64,000 nt of DNA from Monocercomonoides exilis (GCA_001643675.2 LSRY02000058.1:1-64000), one strand, 5' to 3'; shown: positions 27,268 through 40,862, counted from the stretch's first letter. Notes: a model not told the origin generated them from the letters alone. Numbers and translations are program-made.

Positions 27268-28293
27268 TTATTCATAAATATAATCTCCATTAAATGTTTT
27301 AATGAACTGTAATCTCTATCCACAACTGTTAAAAACTAGAACATTCATTTCAGAAAATATCGATTGAAAATTTTTTCTTATTTCCATTACCAATTCAAAT
27401 GAATAAGAAATGCTTTTTCCTTTCAAAGCCTGTTTTGTGATACCGAATAGAAAAAAATCACATCGGGCAAAATCAAAAGAATACTTCGTATGTGGAATAA
27501 TATTCTGTTAATTCTCTTCTGCAAAATCCTTTGAGACTGAGGGTGTGAGAATGAGCGTTATCAAAATGAAAGTGAAAATCCATTAGTAAAACTGAAGTTT
27601 TTTCCTCATTGATTTGGCATATAGGTTTTACAATTGAATTCACATTATATTCTGCATTTATTTTTGTTTTTTCTGGTTGAATATTAAGAAAAAACAACAC
27701 ATGAATCGAAATAAAAATAATGAACAAGTATTTTTCATCAAAAAATGTAGTATTAGCAATAGTTGATGCTTCATATAATTCTTTTCTCCATTCGCATTCG
27801 AAATTATGTCTTCTGTTGAAAAAACCTCTTTTCCTGTTATTAGTCCTTCAAAATTTCTTTTCTGAAAATCTCGTTATTTCTCCAATAATTGCAAGCCTAT
27901 TTGAACGTTAATTTTTTTCTGGTCCTCATTCATGTAGTATGGCACTTACATAATTTTGTGAGAATGAAAATGTTATTTATCATGAAGAACACTTAAAACT
28001 TTTGTTTTTGCAACACTAAATTGTTCTGACAACGCTCTGGAGCTAAAATGAGGATTTTCTTCCACTGCTTGTTGTATCTTCTTCATCAACACTTCATTAG
28101 TTGGCCTGCTGCGACTATAATGTCTCCTGTCAATTTCTTCTCGCCTTTGAATTCGAATGTTCCATGAACGAATAGTTCTGAAATCCGGAAGTTTTAAACC
28201 ATATTCAATTTGTTATTTTTCATATATTTGTTCGGCATTCATTCCAATCAAAGTGCAGAAACTTGTAATTTCAAAAAGTTTTTGATAATTCAT
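27268..28293 (-). pseudogene. mariner transposase relic
   Basis: Read on the minus strand from ATG at 28293: RTIRSWNIRIQRREEIDRR, SRPTNEVLMKKIQQAVEEN and SSRALSEQFSVAKTKVLSVL form the mariner helix-turn-helix region. VPYYMNEDQKK follows where VPHxL is expected, then MDFHFHFDNAHSHT (second catalytic block), FDFARCDFFLFG (third block), LKGKSISYSFELV and KTFNGDYIYE with a TAA at 27268. Frameshifts and stops separate the blocks. Expected length of about 340 codons fits the span. Terminal repeats were not identified. Confidence 0.75.
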
Positions 28294-31092
28294 TTTTTAT
28301 TTACGTATTTTTAATTCTTTGTGCAAAATAAAAAGGACCACCGTGTTGATGCCAATGCTTCAGGAAGAACATCTGAAAGTTGTGTTCTATTAGAAGGGAG
28401 TGAGAATGTGGATGGAATGACAAATTTGTTGTTCAATGAAAATTTTGGTTTAGAAAAAACACTAGAGTCACACGGTTAAAACAAGTTTGTCATATTCTGT
28501 GTAAATCGTTTCTTGATAATATTTTTTTTGCTGTTTATAAAAATAAATTCATTTTTTAGAGTTGAATGATTATCCATCGACAAAAGAGCGCGATGAAAGC
28601 CGATTTGTTTGAATTTTTCTTCGATTAACGAAATCCAACAATTGATCATGATGTATTTGTATATTACTTTCGTGATACACTCAGAAGAGGAATTAATATA
28701 TCGGATATCAAATGATAAAAGAGAACGAAACTCTTTCGGGAGGGTTTTCTTAAGAAAAAAAAAAGATATCAAAGTTCCTTCAGTGCAGACACAGAGGCAA
28801 AGTGTGGAATTCAGCTCTTTTGGATGTGTTGAAACAGTTGCATGAGTTTGATATTTGAAGCAAATTACAAATTTTATTGAAGACTCCCCATATGTTATTG
28901 AAGATTTGTCGAAATTGGATATGTTTGATGAAGTGATGTCATAATTTGAAATTTCATTTGAATGTTTTGAAAGCCATCTGCTTATATTTTTTGACGACTG
29001 AGCTTATATTTTCGTGACGTCTCTTAGTCTTTGAGCAACTGCTTTTAATATTTCGCTGCATTGGATTAATTTTATTACAAATATCTTATTGATTATTGAC
29101 AATTCATTTTTTCAATATTGACACGTTTTCAATTTTATTCATACACTGAAAAGTTCAAAAAAGTTAAAAAAAACATAAAAATAAATAAAACCAACAATGG
29201 TTTGCAAACCACGAATTCGAAAAATTGTCTGGTTTTGACAAAAGAACAAAAAAAATTGTCAATTTCTTCCAATTTATCATTCGAAATTGCCTGAGTGTGT
29301 CCATTCCCAACAGCTTTTCTGTTAGCTTTATCCAATTTGATCCATTGTTTCCGAACATTTCTTGTGACAACTTTTGCTTTCATTGAAGAATAATATAAAA
29401 CTTTGTAAGTTCACAAAATAGCAAAAAGCTTTTTTGATGAGAATTTGAATTGGGATAATTACTTTGTCACTTGAACTCTGTGTCACTGAGATGATGAGAA
29501 TTCAAGTTTTTCTATTATCAAAATTGGGAATAATCAAACTTGTAAATTTTTCTCTTGATATCTTTTTGATCCAATGAAAATGAAAATAAATTTCAGAGTC
29601 TGGGATTCTTATAAATAATACTTAGCAATAATATAAATGGGATAAAATAATTAACTTTATGAATTTTCATTGAGAAATTTTGCATCTGAGATGAACTTTT
29701 TGTGATCAAAAAAACTTAAAAAAATTGGTTCATTTTTTGAATTACATTTGAGGTCGCCATTCATTATTATATGATATCAGTGATTCTTGTTTGAAGATAT
29801 GAAAATCACATTTTTTTGAAATCAGAGTCAGATTTATAATTTTGAGTAAAACAAAATTCTGTTGCAACGTGTGAAAAAGCTGAAAAGTTCGAATTTTCCA
29901 CCATTTCATTTCTGTATTATATGAAAATTGTTGATTTATGAAACCCTGTGAATGTTTTTCTGTTTTTAATAATAAATAACAATTACAAGATATCTTGAGA
30001 AACTTGTTTTTTGAAAAAAAACCGTGCAATAAAGAAAAATGGTGAAATTAATATCTGTGATAATATTGAAAAAGAAAAAATAATAACATGTGAGTGAAAA
30101 ATCATCATTTCATAACTTTTAAAAAATTGAATAAAATATTCACTGGATAGCCAGATAGTCTTTAATCTTGTTTCTTTAATTATTTTTATATTTGACTTTA
30201 TAATTTTGTAAAATTTAATCAAAAAACATTTGTCACAATGCAGTGAACGATCAAGACAGAAATTGAAATATTTGTTTTTCAGAACGAACTTTTTTTAAAA
30301 GCTCAGAAATAGTTGCAGAAAATTCTGGAAAAAAAACTGTTATGAAAAAAAGAAAAGAAAAGAAAAGAAAAAGAAAAAGAAAACGGGTTGTTGAAAAAAT
30401 CAGCACCATGTTTAAAAATTTTCATTCGAAAAGTCATAATTTTCTCTGTTAATAATTTTGATTGTTGTTATTTTTTCAAACGAGTTACAATGAACAAGTT
30501 TTCTATAACACTCACAAAATAAATGTTCAACTAATTTTTGCTGAAAATGGTGAATTTTCCAGAAATATGTTAGACTCAACGTTTGCGAAACGTGTGTGTG
30601 ATTATTTTTGAAATTAATAGTTTTTTGAGGGTGTCTATTTTTCATATGGGTTTTGATACATATCTTCAAGCTTTTTTTGCACAATGTGCAAAAAAATTGT
30701 ATCACAAATAACTTTACAAATCTTTCTCGGATTTAAGAATAAATTGGATTATCACATCTGTGGACAAACACCATTGATATTACAACATTGTGCATTGAAA
30801 ACAAACACGTATATATATAAAATATTCCTTTTCATTCATATTTATTGATCACAAAAAGTCTATTAAATGTGCATATTATTTCAATGAAAAAGTTTGAAGT
30901 TTCATATTTTTTCTCTCTGTTTTAATCATTTGAAAATAACTATTTCAACAAATGATATGTGCATTCCAATAATAATAAAAATCAATAAAAGATACGAAAG
31001 AGAGACAAAAATGACATTTGAAGAATTTTCTTCTTAACATTGCTCAAAAAACATGATTTATAACAAAATTTCGAACTGAAATTTTTGGATGG
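28294..31092. other. AT-rich, essentially gene-free
   Basis: I see no supported gene. An (AAAAG)n-like run lies at 30345-30380. Sequence near 30595-30620 (GTGTGTGATTATTTTTGAAA) matches one MITE terminus, but its partner was not found. Short minus-strand frames near 29135-29380 and 28476-28770 are too weak to call. Confidence 0.55.
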
Positions 31093-31294
31093 AAAAAACA
31101 TGGCTTTAAAAATAATCACACATATCTTCTCAGCCTATTCCATAATCTAACTTTTCTTGAACGAGAGCACTTCATTAATATTCTGCATGAGCAGAAGATA
31201 GGTGTTCCTCTTTTTTTTCAGAAATGTTATATAAAATGTCCTTATAAAGATTCAAAAACATTTTCTATGCTGTTTAAAAAAAATGAATGAGTTT

Positions 31295-31970
31295 CTAGAG
31301 ACAATTCATGAGATATTTTGCGAATGTGAAAAAATAACAAAAAAACAAATTTTCAGCATATTCAGAAGTATCGTTGCCATCACAAACTTCAAAATCGTCT
31401 TCTGATGATCTTTCTGTTGTTTGAGTGATATCGCTTTCATTCTTTGTGTTTTCATCAACAATATCTTCAATTTGCTCCTTTTGTTTTTCGAACTCCTTTG
31501 CATGTTCAAAATCATGAATCATTCAAACATACTCATGAAAATGCAAAGGTTTGTTTTTTTCTGTCATTAAACTTGCCAAATAGTTATCTTTTAATTTTTA
31601 TCTTGAACTTGGACGTGGCAAAAACCATCATTGTTGACTCCAAAGCCCTTCGATAATGTTCGTGCAAGCGGAAGTTGTTATATCTTTAAACCGATTCTTA
31701 TGGCAAACTGTTGAATGCTTATAACTTAAAGAATTTAAACAGGAATAAGAGTGCCACTCGTCAGAATAAATTTTCGTCTGCTTTTTTATGTAATTTTCAA
31801 TAATTCGTATCAAAGATTATTTCTTTCTGTTTTCAACACGGACAATAAGACATTTTCCTTGATTTTTATCAGTTTTTCGTTCAACCATGCCAAAGATCCA
31901 TATTTGTTGTTTGGCCCTTCTTTTTTGGAATTTTCGTTTGTGAAGAATGACTTCATCTATTTCAACAATG
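31295..31970 (-). pseudogene. decayed Merlin transposase, second copy
   Basis: Inverted copy of the relic at 18045-18720, with the same stops and the same IYSDEWHSYSCL and TNIIEGLW blocks. The shared decay shows that the gene was already dead when the region was duplicated. Confidence 0.8.
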
Positions 31971-32266
31971 GATTCTTATCCTCCCAATGTCAAATCCATT
32001 TTTGAAACAGTGTTCACAGCAGCTGTTCTTGAAACACTTGTTCAATATGAAACAGAATATCTGCTTATACGCACTAAATACGAGATATGTTTGAAATAAA
32101 ATTTTTTTGTCACATAAAACATTTTTTAAAATATTATATAAGATTTAGGTTCTGCAATCTTCTGCATTTACCAAATATTAAAAACACGCTTCAAAAAAAA
32201 AATAATAATAATAATAATTAGAACTAAATCAAAAGATTTTGAGTTGAAAAAAAAAAACAAAATATT

Positions 32267-32339
32267 TGCCCCAGGTCGGTTTCGATCCAACTACCTGCAG
32301 ATCTTCAGTCTGACACTCTACCAATTGAGCTACTAGGGC
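32267..32339 (-). tRNA. tRNA-Phe (GAA), second copy
   Basis: Identical to the copy at 17677-17749, including the A at the first T-loop position and the unpaired 27-43. T-runs follow on its 3' side. Confidence 0.9.
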
Positions 32340-33014
32340 ATATCAAAATTTGAACTTTTTCGAATTGAATACATATTTTTGATTTGACTTAAGCAAAACT
32401 GATTTGAGAATATCTATTTTTAATTCAAAAAGTCAAAAATTATGTGATAAGTTTGATCATGATAATTGAATGTTTCAGCTGTATCATATCAAATAACAGT
32501 TTGCTTTTTATAAATTTTTAATACGTTCATCATTCGTTTATTTTTTATATGTTTTCATGATGATTTTTTGAGTTCTTTTTCATTTCAACCGATATTTTTG
32601 TTATTAGTTTTTCTTATTTGCTGTGTTACCCAAAGTATTCGAATAATTTTAACTTTTATTTTTAGCTGATTTAATGAAAGAATTATTCAATAACATGTTT
32701 GATTTTATTAATTTTTTATATTTTATTGATTTTTTGATGTGAATCATAAAATCATGTTTATTTAAAAGCTTACAACTATTATTGTCTATTAATTTTTCAA
32801 TATTTTCAAACAAATATCATTATTTAAGTATTGAGTGAGAGAACAAAAGGGCATAAACATACAAAACGCGTACCAAAATTTTTCACTATATAATAACAAC
32901 GGAAGTTCTGTTTTATGATTCTGTTAATATTCACTTCGTAACATCTTGCGAAAAGTGATGTGCGTGAAAAAAGATCAAAAAATATTTTCGCAAAATTTTA
33001 ATAAAAAATATTAT

Positions 33015-34165
33015 CTATGGTTCAAATTCCGAGGAATCTTCTCCTGTTCCAGCTCCAAAAGGATCTGAATCCTCGCTTTCTGATTTTAAAAGTTCATCTT
33101 CAGTATCTTCTTCATTACTATTTCCCAAAATATCATTAATATCAGGAATTTCTTCATTTTCATCAACTTCATCATCATCAATTTCCAGTTCAAATTCATC
33201 TTCAGATTGAAAATTTATTACTTTTTCGATGAATTCTCCGTATGAAAGAAAACCTGATCTTTTCACAATGAACGTTGCAAGCACTCCAGGAATGAACCGC
33301 TCTCTCACTCCATATCTTGGAAAAAAAGATCGCAAATGTGCCCACATTCCTTCGATAGTGTTCGTATTGGCTTTTGTAACGGGATCAACGTAATGACGTT
33401 TGTGGCAGACGGTTTGGTGTGTGTAACCAATTTCTCCTAAGCAAGTGTATGCTTTCCACTCGTCGCTGATTATTGTTGTTCCTTCTTTGATTCTATTTTT
33501 TATTATAGGGATTAATGTCTCTTTTTTTCGATTAGGCACAATGACAACGAATTTTTTTCCTAATTCTTCTTCGCCTTTTCGTTCGACCGCTCCAAATATC
33601 CACATCAATTTTTTCTGCTTTCCTAATTCAAAAAATAGTTATATTCACAACAAATAAATTAATATTTATGAAAACAAAATATATATTCGATGTAAAAACC
33701 TTTTTTGTATTTCCGTCTCCTCCATGCTGCTTCATCAATTTCCACTATTTTGCCTTCCCCTCCAATTTTTTCATTTCTGTAATTTAAGTAATTTAACGCT
33801 GTCGACCTTGCAACACTTGTCCAGTATCCAATCGTCATTTGAGATACATTTAACATCATGCCAATTTGCCAATCTTTGATTTCAAGCCAAAACATCAAAA
33901 GAATCATCATCACAGTGGAAATAGGCAATTTTGAAGACTCCAGAGTTGTATTTTTAAAGCAGGAAACACTTTTCTTGCACTTTGGGCACTTCGGGAATCT
34001 TGAATGTCCCCTTCCTTTACAGATATATTTGACTTTTTTGCAGTGTTGACAAACTGCAAAAACCTTAGGTAAATATTGTTGTATCCATTTCCAAGATGAT
34101 TCTTCAGATGAAAATGTTTCATACAGCGCATGACATTCCTTTTTGAAAGGTTTTTTCCAAGACAT
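33015..34165 (-). CDS. Merlin-family DDE transposase, intact, one intron
   Basis: Exons 34165-33700 and 33622-33015 join across a 77-bp GT-AG intron to 357 residues. Start is ATG at 34165; stop is TAG. Near the N-terminus a zinc ribbon is visible (CQHCKKVKYIC ... KCPKCKKS). The ISXO2-like catalytic domain follows: VEIDEAAWRRRKY (first Asp), TIISDEWKAYTCL (second Asp) and NTNTIEGMW (Glu). All three catalytic residues are present and no stop interrupts the spliced frame. The C-terminus is a long acidic tail ending GEDSSEFEP. The protein should cut and join transposon ends as a cut-and-paste recombinase. Splicing produces RRKYKKGKQKKLMWIFG, exactly at the spot where the related gene at 53344 runs on without an intron. 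Terminal inverted repeats around this copy were not recognised. It is the most likely active mobile gene in the window. Confidence 0.85.
33623..33699 (-). other. 77-bp intron inside the Merlin transposase
   Basis: The donor is GTTTTTACATCG and the acceptor TTTTTTGAATTAG. Removal restores one continuous frame and the conserved RRKY...WIFG spacing. Confidence 0.8.
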
Positions 34166-35545
34166 CTAATTTTTGATCCACAAAAATTTTGTGATCAAAC
34201 CCATTTTTTATGTGATTTTGAGAAAAATTATATTTTTTATTTTGTCAAGTGGATGCAAAGCGCAGACAAAGTACAAAATATTATTAAACCTAATAAGCAA
34301 TAGATTGTGAAAATGATTGAAAGAATCAAAAATATTTGGTATGCTTATTCTATGCTTATGCCAACAAAAGCTCTTTTGTTAATATAACTGTTTATTTTTT
34401 CACTTTTTTATTTTGATTATTTAAAACTTGTTTTATTATGATCAGCAAATTTTTTCTTATCATATCAATATATTTTTATGTGAAAAATAAAAAGAATTGA
34501 ATAATTTTATGCTTTTGTGTTTTTTCCAAAAATAATTGATAAACAATAAAAATAAAAAAATTTGACAACATGAAATTCAACATGTTTCAATTAAAAACAT
34601 TAATATTTTATTTCAATTTTTATATACGTCATTTGCAAATAATAAATTAATAAAAATAAGAGAAGAATGTACTTTTATTTAAATATGATCAATCACCAGG
34701 AATATTTGATATTTGCATTGACTCAGTCAAATCGATTTTTGTCTGGTTAATCGAATATTACTAATTTTTATCGAATTTCCCTCAATCTCACCGAGGGTGA
34801 AATTGTGATTTTTATGATCAAAAGTTGTGATCGTTCATTTTTTTGTATTGTTCGTATTTAACCTTATTAAAGTTATTATTGTTTAATTTTTTAATATGTT
34901 ACTATTTAATTTGTGTTTTTATTCTCTATTTATGGTATTTTTTTTGTGTTTTTCAAGTTTGATTCAGGTTTTTGAAAACTTCACATTTTTGTAATTGTGA
35001 CGTTGTTATCAGCTTTATCTCTTGAAATGATGAAAAAATAGAAAGTATTTTATATAATTAACGTTTGCGTATTATAATAATTATCACTTTTTCATTTTCA
35101 TAAAATGCTTTCATTTTTCACTTTTTTTCTTGTGCAGATTGTTTTTTACTCTATTGTTTTTTGATGTTTTGATATTTTCGAACAACAAACAACAAATAAA
35201 AAGCTATTTATTCATATTATTCTCTTATTTGTTTTTTATAAGGAAATCTGAAAGATGTTTTCAAAAACATATGATTCTTTTTTTGGAATGTTCAATAGCG
35301 AAATGGGAATTATCAAAATCACATTTTGTATGTGACATTAATTATTTAATCTTAATTTAAAACGAATTGAATGAAAATAATTCACGAAAAAATCATTAAA
35401 TTTGTTATTCTTAAAAATTGAAAAAACATCCAATTAAAACAATTATATATTATTTTAATAAAGCATTAAAAGAGAAATAACAAAGTTTTAACTTGAAATA
35501 TTTTTTGTTCAATTAATGATCAGGAGACCCAGAATGGAAATGATC

Positions 35546-35643
35546 GGATGTGACTGAGTCACATCCAATTTGACTGCGTCTTAATGGCATTAGATCAATC
35601 TTATTGGATGTTGACCGATCTAATGCCACTTGACGCAGTCAAA
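35546..35643. repeat. two adjacent palindromes
   Basis: GGATGTGACTGAGTCACATCC (35546-35566) is a perfect palindrome around one central base. Immediately after it, 35569-35596 pairs with 35617-35643 (TTTGACTGCGTC ... GACGCAGTCAAA with AATGGCATTAGATC/GATCTAATGCCA inside), giving a long stem with a 20-bp loop. Confidence 0.85.
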
Positions 35644-36591
35644 TCAATCAAGTTCTAATTTTTCGATCAAATAATCCATCCAATTCAAATTAGAACTGAA
35701 ACGAAATGACTCAGTAATGCGGTATTCGATTTGACTAATACCAATAAGTGACATATAAAACCAAAAAGTGAGACTCAAAACCGTTTTGATTGAGTCAAGA
35801 CCGATTGATTCAATTCTGGTTGTGAGATCACATGAAAATCAAATTATCAAAGTGTTATTTTTTTATCAAATTGTTTTTTGCATATGAAGATGATATAATT
35901 AAAATCGACATATTTTTGTTTTTTGATGGAAAAATTGAAAATTTCAATGTAAAAACCATCTCCAAATTTGACTACAAACATTTGGCTTAAATTGAAAAAA
36001 CAAAAGACCAAACTATGAGTTATTTTTTATTTTTGTTACATGTTGATTGATTTGAAGTGAAAAAATGTAACGATAAAAAGAGAATTAGAAACATTCAACG
36101 AAATTTTTTAAATCACAAAAAATAAATAAAAGATATTCAAATTAAAAAATTCACATCGACCTTGCATTCAACCAATTCTTTTTTTGATAAAAAAATGCAA
36201 AGATAGCGTATTAAGTTGATTGTTCAGAAAAAGTTTCTCAAAAACAATTATTCAATTAAAAACATGTTTCAAAAACAAAACCGGAAATTTGCAAATAAAA
36301 CAACAAACATTTTCTGCTACAATAACACAAAAAATGAGTGTTTTAACAATTGAAACACTTAACTGAATCCAAAACAACAAAGACAAATTAGAAACAAAGT
36401 TATCAACAAATTTTTCATAATTAACAAAAAACATCATCCAAGCATATTTAAAACATCATAATAAAATACCTATCAAAAATTTGCAGAAAACAAATTGTCT
36501 TTCAATGGATTATTGAAAAAACTTCTCATTATTTTGATCAAAATTGAAACATTATTTTTGAATTTTTGATCACAAAAAAGATTGAAGGAAA

Positions 36592-36656
36592 ACCGAATTG
36601 ATTGAGTCAAAACCAATGAAACAAATTTTAAACGTTTTGACTTAATCAATTCGAAT
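36592..36656. repeat. inverted repeat with GAGTCA core
   Basis: CGAATTGATTGAGTCAAAAC and GTTTTGACTTAATCAATTCG form a stem of about 20 bp around a 23-bp loop. The core resembles the palindromes at 35.5 kb. Confidence 0.75.
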
Positions 36657-38619
36657 TTACCCGCTCAATTCGTTTAAGTTTTATTATTAAAAAATGAATT
36701 ATGATTGCGTGAAAAACACACACTTTATTATTAAACCGCACATCAAATATTTTTTTCTTCCTCGGCAATAATCCATTAATGAAAATAAATATTTAATGAA
36801 AACAATAAGTGGATTATAATGTGTTTACACTTCGAAATAATTTTCCTTGGAAAAATGGATAAATCGTTCTCGTTGAAAACATGAATTTTTTTTTATTGAT
36901 TTTTCTCCATGATTATCTATTTATCTCATTCGAAAAGTTCAGTATCAATCTTGAGAACTCATCTCTATATAACAGAAAACCAGTTTCAAATACCAGCTAA
37001 TAATATTAATGATTTTTAAATTTGCGTTCTTTTAAAGCTTGAAGAACAATAATCAATTATCGAAATACCGGTCACAAAAATTAATAAAATATAGAAATTC
37101 TCAAAATACTCACGAAATGAAAAGGTGTTGAATTATTAACAAAAAATATTTTATTTCCTTATGAACAGAAGCTAATAGAAAAGGTGAATGAATTCGACAT
37201 TGTTTGTGAAATAAAAACCTGAAAAGAAACCAGAGAGAAGGATCTTATATCTCTAATTTTCATATTAAATGAAACATCTATCTATTATTCTTTATTAAAA
37301 AAAAAATATTATTATGGAAAACAATCAAAAATGAATGCCCAAATAAAGTGAACAATTTCTTTCTCAATTTCACCGGACAAGTTAAAGACAAACAAACTTA
37401 AATATAAATTAATGAGAAAGCATAACTTTGTAGAAAACTATTGATATGTCAACCAGAAAGAATCATAATTTTGAAACGAAATTTCAAATTATTTTTCATT
37501 TGATATTAAACGTTACAAACCACAGAGCATATTTGAAATAGTTGCAATAGAAGGTGTTTCTGCGATAAGTTCATAAGGTGCAGTGAATTAGGAAATTCAA
37601 GAAATTTATGTCAGATGAGTCAAAACGATCAATTTCTTTGTTCAATGAATTTGATATGCACATTAAGAAGGATCACTTTGTTATTCATAAACAAATAGAA
37701 AGTTAGTCCGATCGTTCTCAAATTTTAAACTTCTTTTTTTTTAGAAATTTATTTTGTTTCACCTCAACTTTTGGAAAATGATTATGTTTTAGTGAAATGG
37801 TTTTTGATATTTTGCCACTGCATTATTAATATTGATTTTAACAAAAAGTGTCTCACCGGGACGAGTGATGAAGTTCATTATTTCATTATATGCATTCAAC
37901 ACCTTCACGCGCTTGTTTTGTTTCACAACATTCAAAATGATCTTTTGGATATTGAAAATAGAAATCAATAAAATTGAAGATCTGTATCTGAAAGATCACT
38001 AGCTGTTGAAAGAAAAAGAAGAAAGTGAAGTTGAAAGAGAAAAACTTGGAAATGCGACAATCCAAAGAATAAATAGCATGAGAGGGGAAGGAGACAATGT
38101 TTCGAACAAAAAGGAAAAGAAGCGATTCTTCGAAGCAGGAGTTCATATTATTCAAAAGTTATGGAAATCAGGAAGGGGATGAGAAAATGAAAGAGAGTGA
38201 GACATCACATTAAGAGTTGATAAAGGCTGGATGTTCAAAATTAGAATGAGTGGAGTTTCAATCAAGTGAGGAAAATGCTGATCAGAGAAGTGGATAGGAA
38301 GATGGATGTATTTGGAGATTTCATCATTCTCAAGAGTTTTTGTGTCTGTGAAAGTGAAATTCGAAAACAACAAAAATATTAATTGTGTGGTTAATAACTA
38401 TTTTCTAATATTTCGTTTTCGCTTCTGTAGTAGTTTGTTTTCAATTCGTTTAATTGGCATTTATCAATTTGCTTGTCTTTTGTAAAAAATTAACTCTTTG
38501 AAATGATGAATATTTCATTAATGAAATTTCATTAAATCAATTTAATCAATATTTCCTTTTGAAATGATAATTTTCCAGGAATATTTATTAAGCTATCTCC
38601 CGAATTCAATTTTTTGCAC

Positions 38620-40806
38620 TCAGCTGAAAAAATGATCGTTGCAAAATTTACGAATTCTCAATGAACATGTTCCATTAATTTTCGGGAGGTCATCAAGTTC
38701 CTCCGAAGAAGCAGAGTCTGTTTTTTCTTTCTCATAATCAAAGTCACAATCATCACTTTTTCTTTTTATTTGAAACTTTTTCACTGTCAAAAGATCTGAT
38801 TCATTTTCTGATTCAGAGTCATGGGATAAAAGTGATGCACAATTCTTCGTCAACACAGCTTCTTCACTGCTCTCTTCTTTTTCTTCTTTTTTTTTCTCAA
38901 AAAATTGGATTCTCAAATGATTCTTTTGATTCTCTGATCCCAAATATTGGGATTGAAATCACTGAATCTTCACAAGCTTGAGAATTTGATTCCTCAGAAT
39001 AACATTCTGAAGAACCTGAATCGTATTTTTCCATTTTCTTTGCAACTTCAAAATTCTTAGAATCAATATCACTTTCTGGTGCATCAGAAATAACAGAGTC
39101 TTTCCTTCGTTTTTAATTCAAAAATTGTTTCTATTTTTTGTATTTCAGTTGCATAATACTCAGCTTTTGTTGTGTTTTTTCATCACTTTTTCTTGGTTTT
39201 TCATACTCTTCACATTTGTTAATCACAAAATCTGATGTTATGCATTTCCCTGATATGCTCCATCTGTTTCTTTGAGCAATCTTTTTCATTCCTGGAGGCA
39301 ATTCTCGGATCGTTTTGTTTTGAACACATGGAATAGTTACAGAGGTTATTCCTGCTGCAAAGAATCGGTGTTTGATTGTCATGGGTACCAATGCCATGTT
39401 CCCACATTCTTTGATTGAGTGAACAAAAGGGAGGAATTGGACTTGCATTTTTCTAATGGTTGGCTAATTTTTCATATGTTTCAATTGTTTTTTCCATTCT
39501 GTGTTTGGGCCAAAATCCAATGGCTGAAGAATGTGTTATGTATGTGAAGGCAATCTGACAACATCAACTTTCGCTGTTGAAAATATTTTCAAAAGGTTGA
39601 TATTATGCCTGGAAGCATGCCCATCCAATATTATTAGAGTAGGCGGATTATTTTCTTCTTCTTCTTCTTCTTTGCTGACAGTCATCTTTATTTGATTGAA
39701 ACAAATTGAACAAAAACTGTTCTTCTTTGTTTGAGAAGAAAACGATTCTTCCGACCACCATTTTTCATCGTCAATAATTTCACTCTTCTGACGAATCACT
39801 TCAATGAAATAATCAGGAATGTCTTGAATTTTATTTGATTCTTCTTCCTCACAACCAACAAAACAGTCATGTTTTATTATTTAGAATGATGTGATCTCAT
39901 TGTCTTCAATGATTTTTGATGTTTGCTTATAATTTGAAGATTTGTCTGCTTCATTGCATCGTTGCAGTTCATCTTTTGGTAATTCAGTTGATGCTTTTGT
40001 GACTCAAAGTGATTCGTCAGAACGATGATCTTAATGAAAATTAAATTCTTACGTTTTTAATGAATCCTGATGAGCATAACCTGACATTTAAAAGCATTCA
40101 TTTCATTTTGTGAAAATTTCTTCTTCCTTGTTCATCACTGCATTCAGAGGTTTATTATCTTTTTGAGCGGTTTTAATTTTTTTCAAGTCGATTGTTTTTT
40201 GAATACGACTATCTCCTTCTTTTGTTTCAAACTTTTTATTGTTCAAATGTAATTAATTGATGAAAGATTATTGTTCAATTTAAATATTTCGAGCCTCTGT
40301 TTGAGAATTGAAGTTAAAACATAATTGATCATAATGGATTGAAAAATTTCTTTTGTCATCCATTTCTTTTGAAATGTGTGCAAAATATAATCTTCATCAT
40401 TCCATTGTTTTCTAATTTCATTCTCATATTTTGGTGTAACTGAAAGATGCGAAGGAATGTGCTTTCCATTTGCAGCAACGAAAAAAAGCATTGTTTGATG
40501 TCTGAGAAGAGGTGATTCTAAGAGAGGGATATACGAACAATTGCTTGAAACTATATTCTTTCTTTTTTGTTTCTCATTCGATTGACAACTTGTCTCGTCA
40601 AGCTGCAAAATCAAAGAGTGATGATATTTTTTTGTCTTCATCAAGATTCTCAATTTTGATAAAAATGATTAAATATTCTCTGTAATGGATGCTCGGACTC
40701 TTGAAACAATTAATCGAACAGGATCAACTGGTTCAAGCTGTTTATGTCTTTGAACGAAATATTTAATGCGTTTCAAACTTGGTGCTCCAACGTTATCTTT
40801 TATTTT
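38620..40806 (-). pseudogene. pogo-like (DDE_1) transposase relic
   Basis: The minus-strand order matches pogo/Tigger transposases: KDNVGAPSLKRIKYFVQRHK and VDPVRLIVSRVRASITENI, then LILQLDETSCQSNEKQ (first Asp) and MLFFVAANGKHIPSHLS, then PPTLIILDGHASRHNINLLK (second Asp) and VDVVRLPSHT. A TAA follows, then LQPLDFGPNTEWKKQLK, where LQPLDxxxF is expected. The C-terminal acidic and basic segments (39448-39131 and 38943-38620) lie in other frames. Stops and frameshifts make it inactive. Terminal repeats were not found. Confidence 0.75.
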
Positions 40807-40862
40807 CAAATCTTTTTACAACCGGATATCAAGGAGTCAAAAACAAGAATAATAAAAAAATA

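Larger units (their letters stand above)
31093..33127 (-). repeat. right arm of the 2-kb inverted duplication
   Basis: Reverse complement of 16887-18922 with very few differences, such as one extra T in a run near 31925. On this side the duplication continues without a break into the complete Merlin gene, so this arm is likely the source copy. Confidence 0.9.
34166..38619. other. gene-poor AT-rich region with palindromes
   Basis: No convincing gene. Repeated TTGACTCAGTCAA-like motifs and palindromes cluster between 34.7 and 36.7 kb. A minus-strand frame at 38152-38373 (KTLENDEISKYIHLPIHFSD) and one at 37886-38155 look partly protein-like and could be a relic. Confidence 0.5.
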
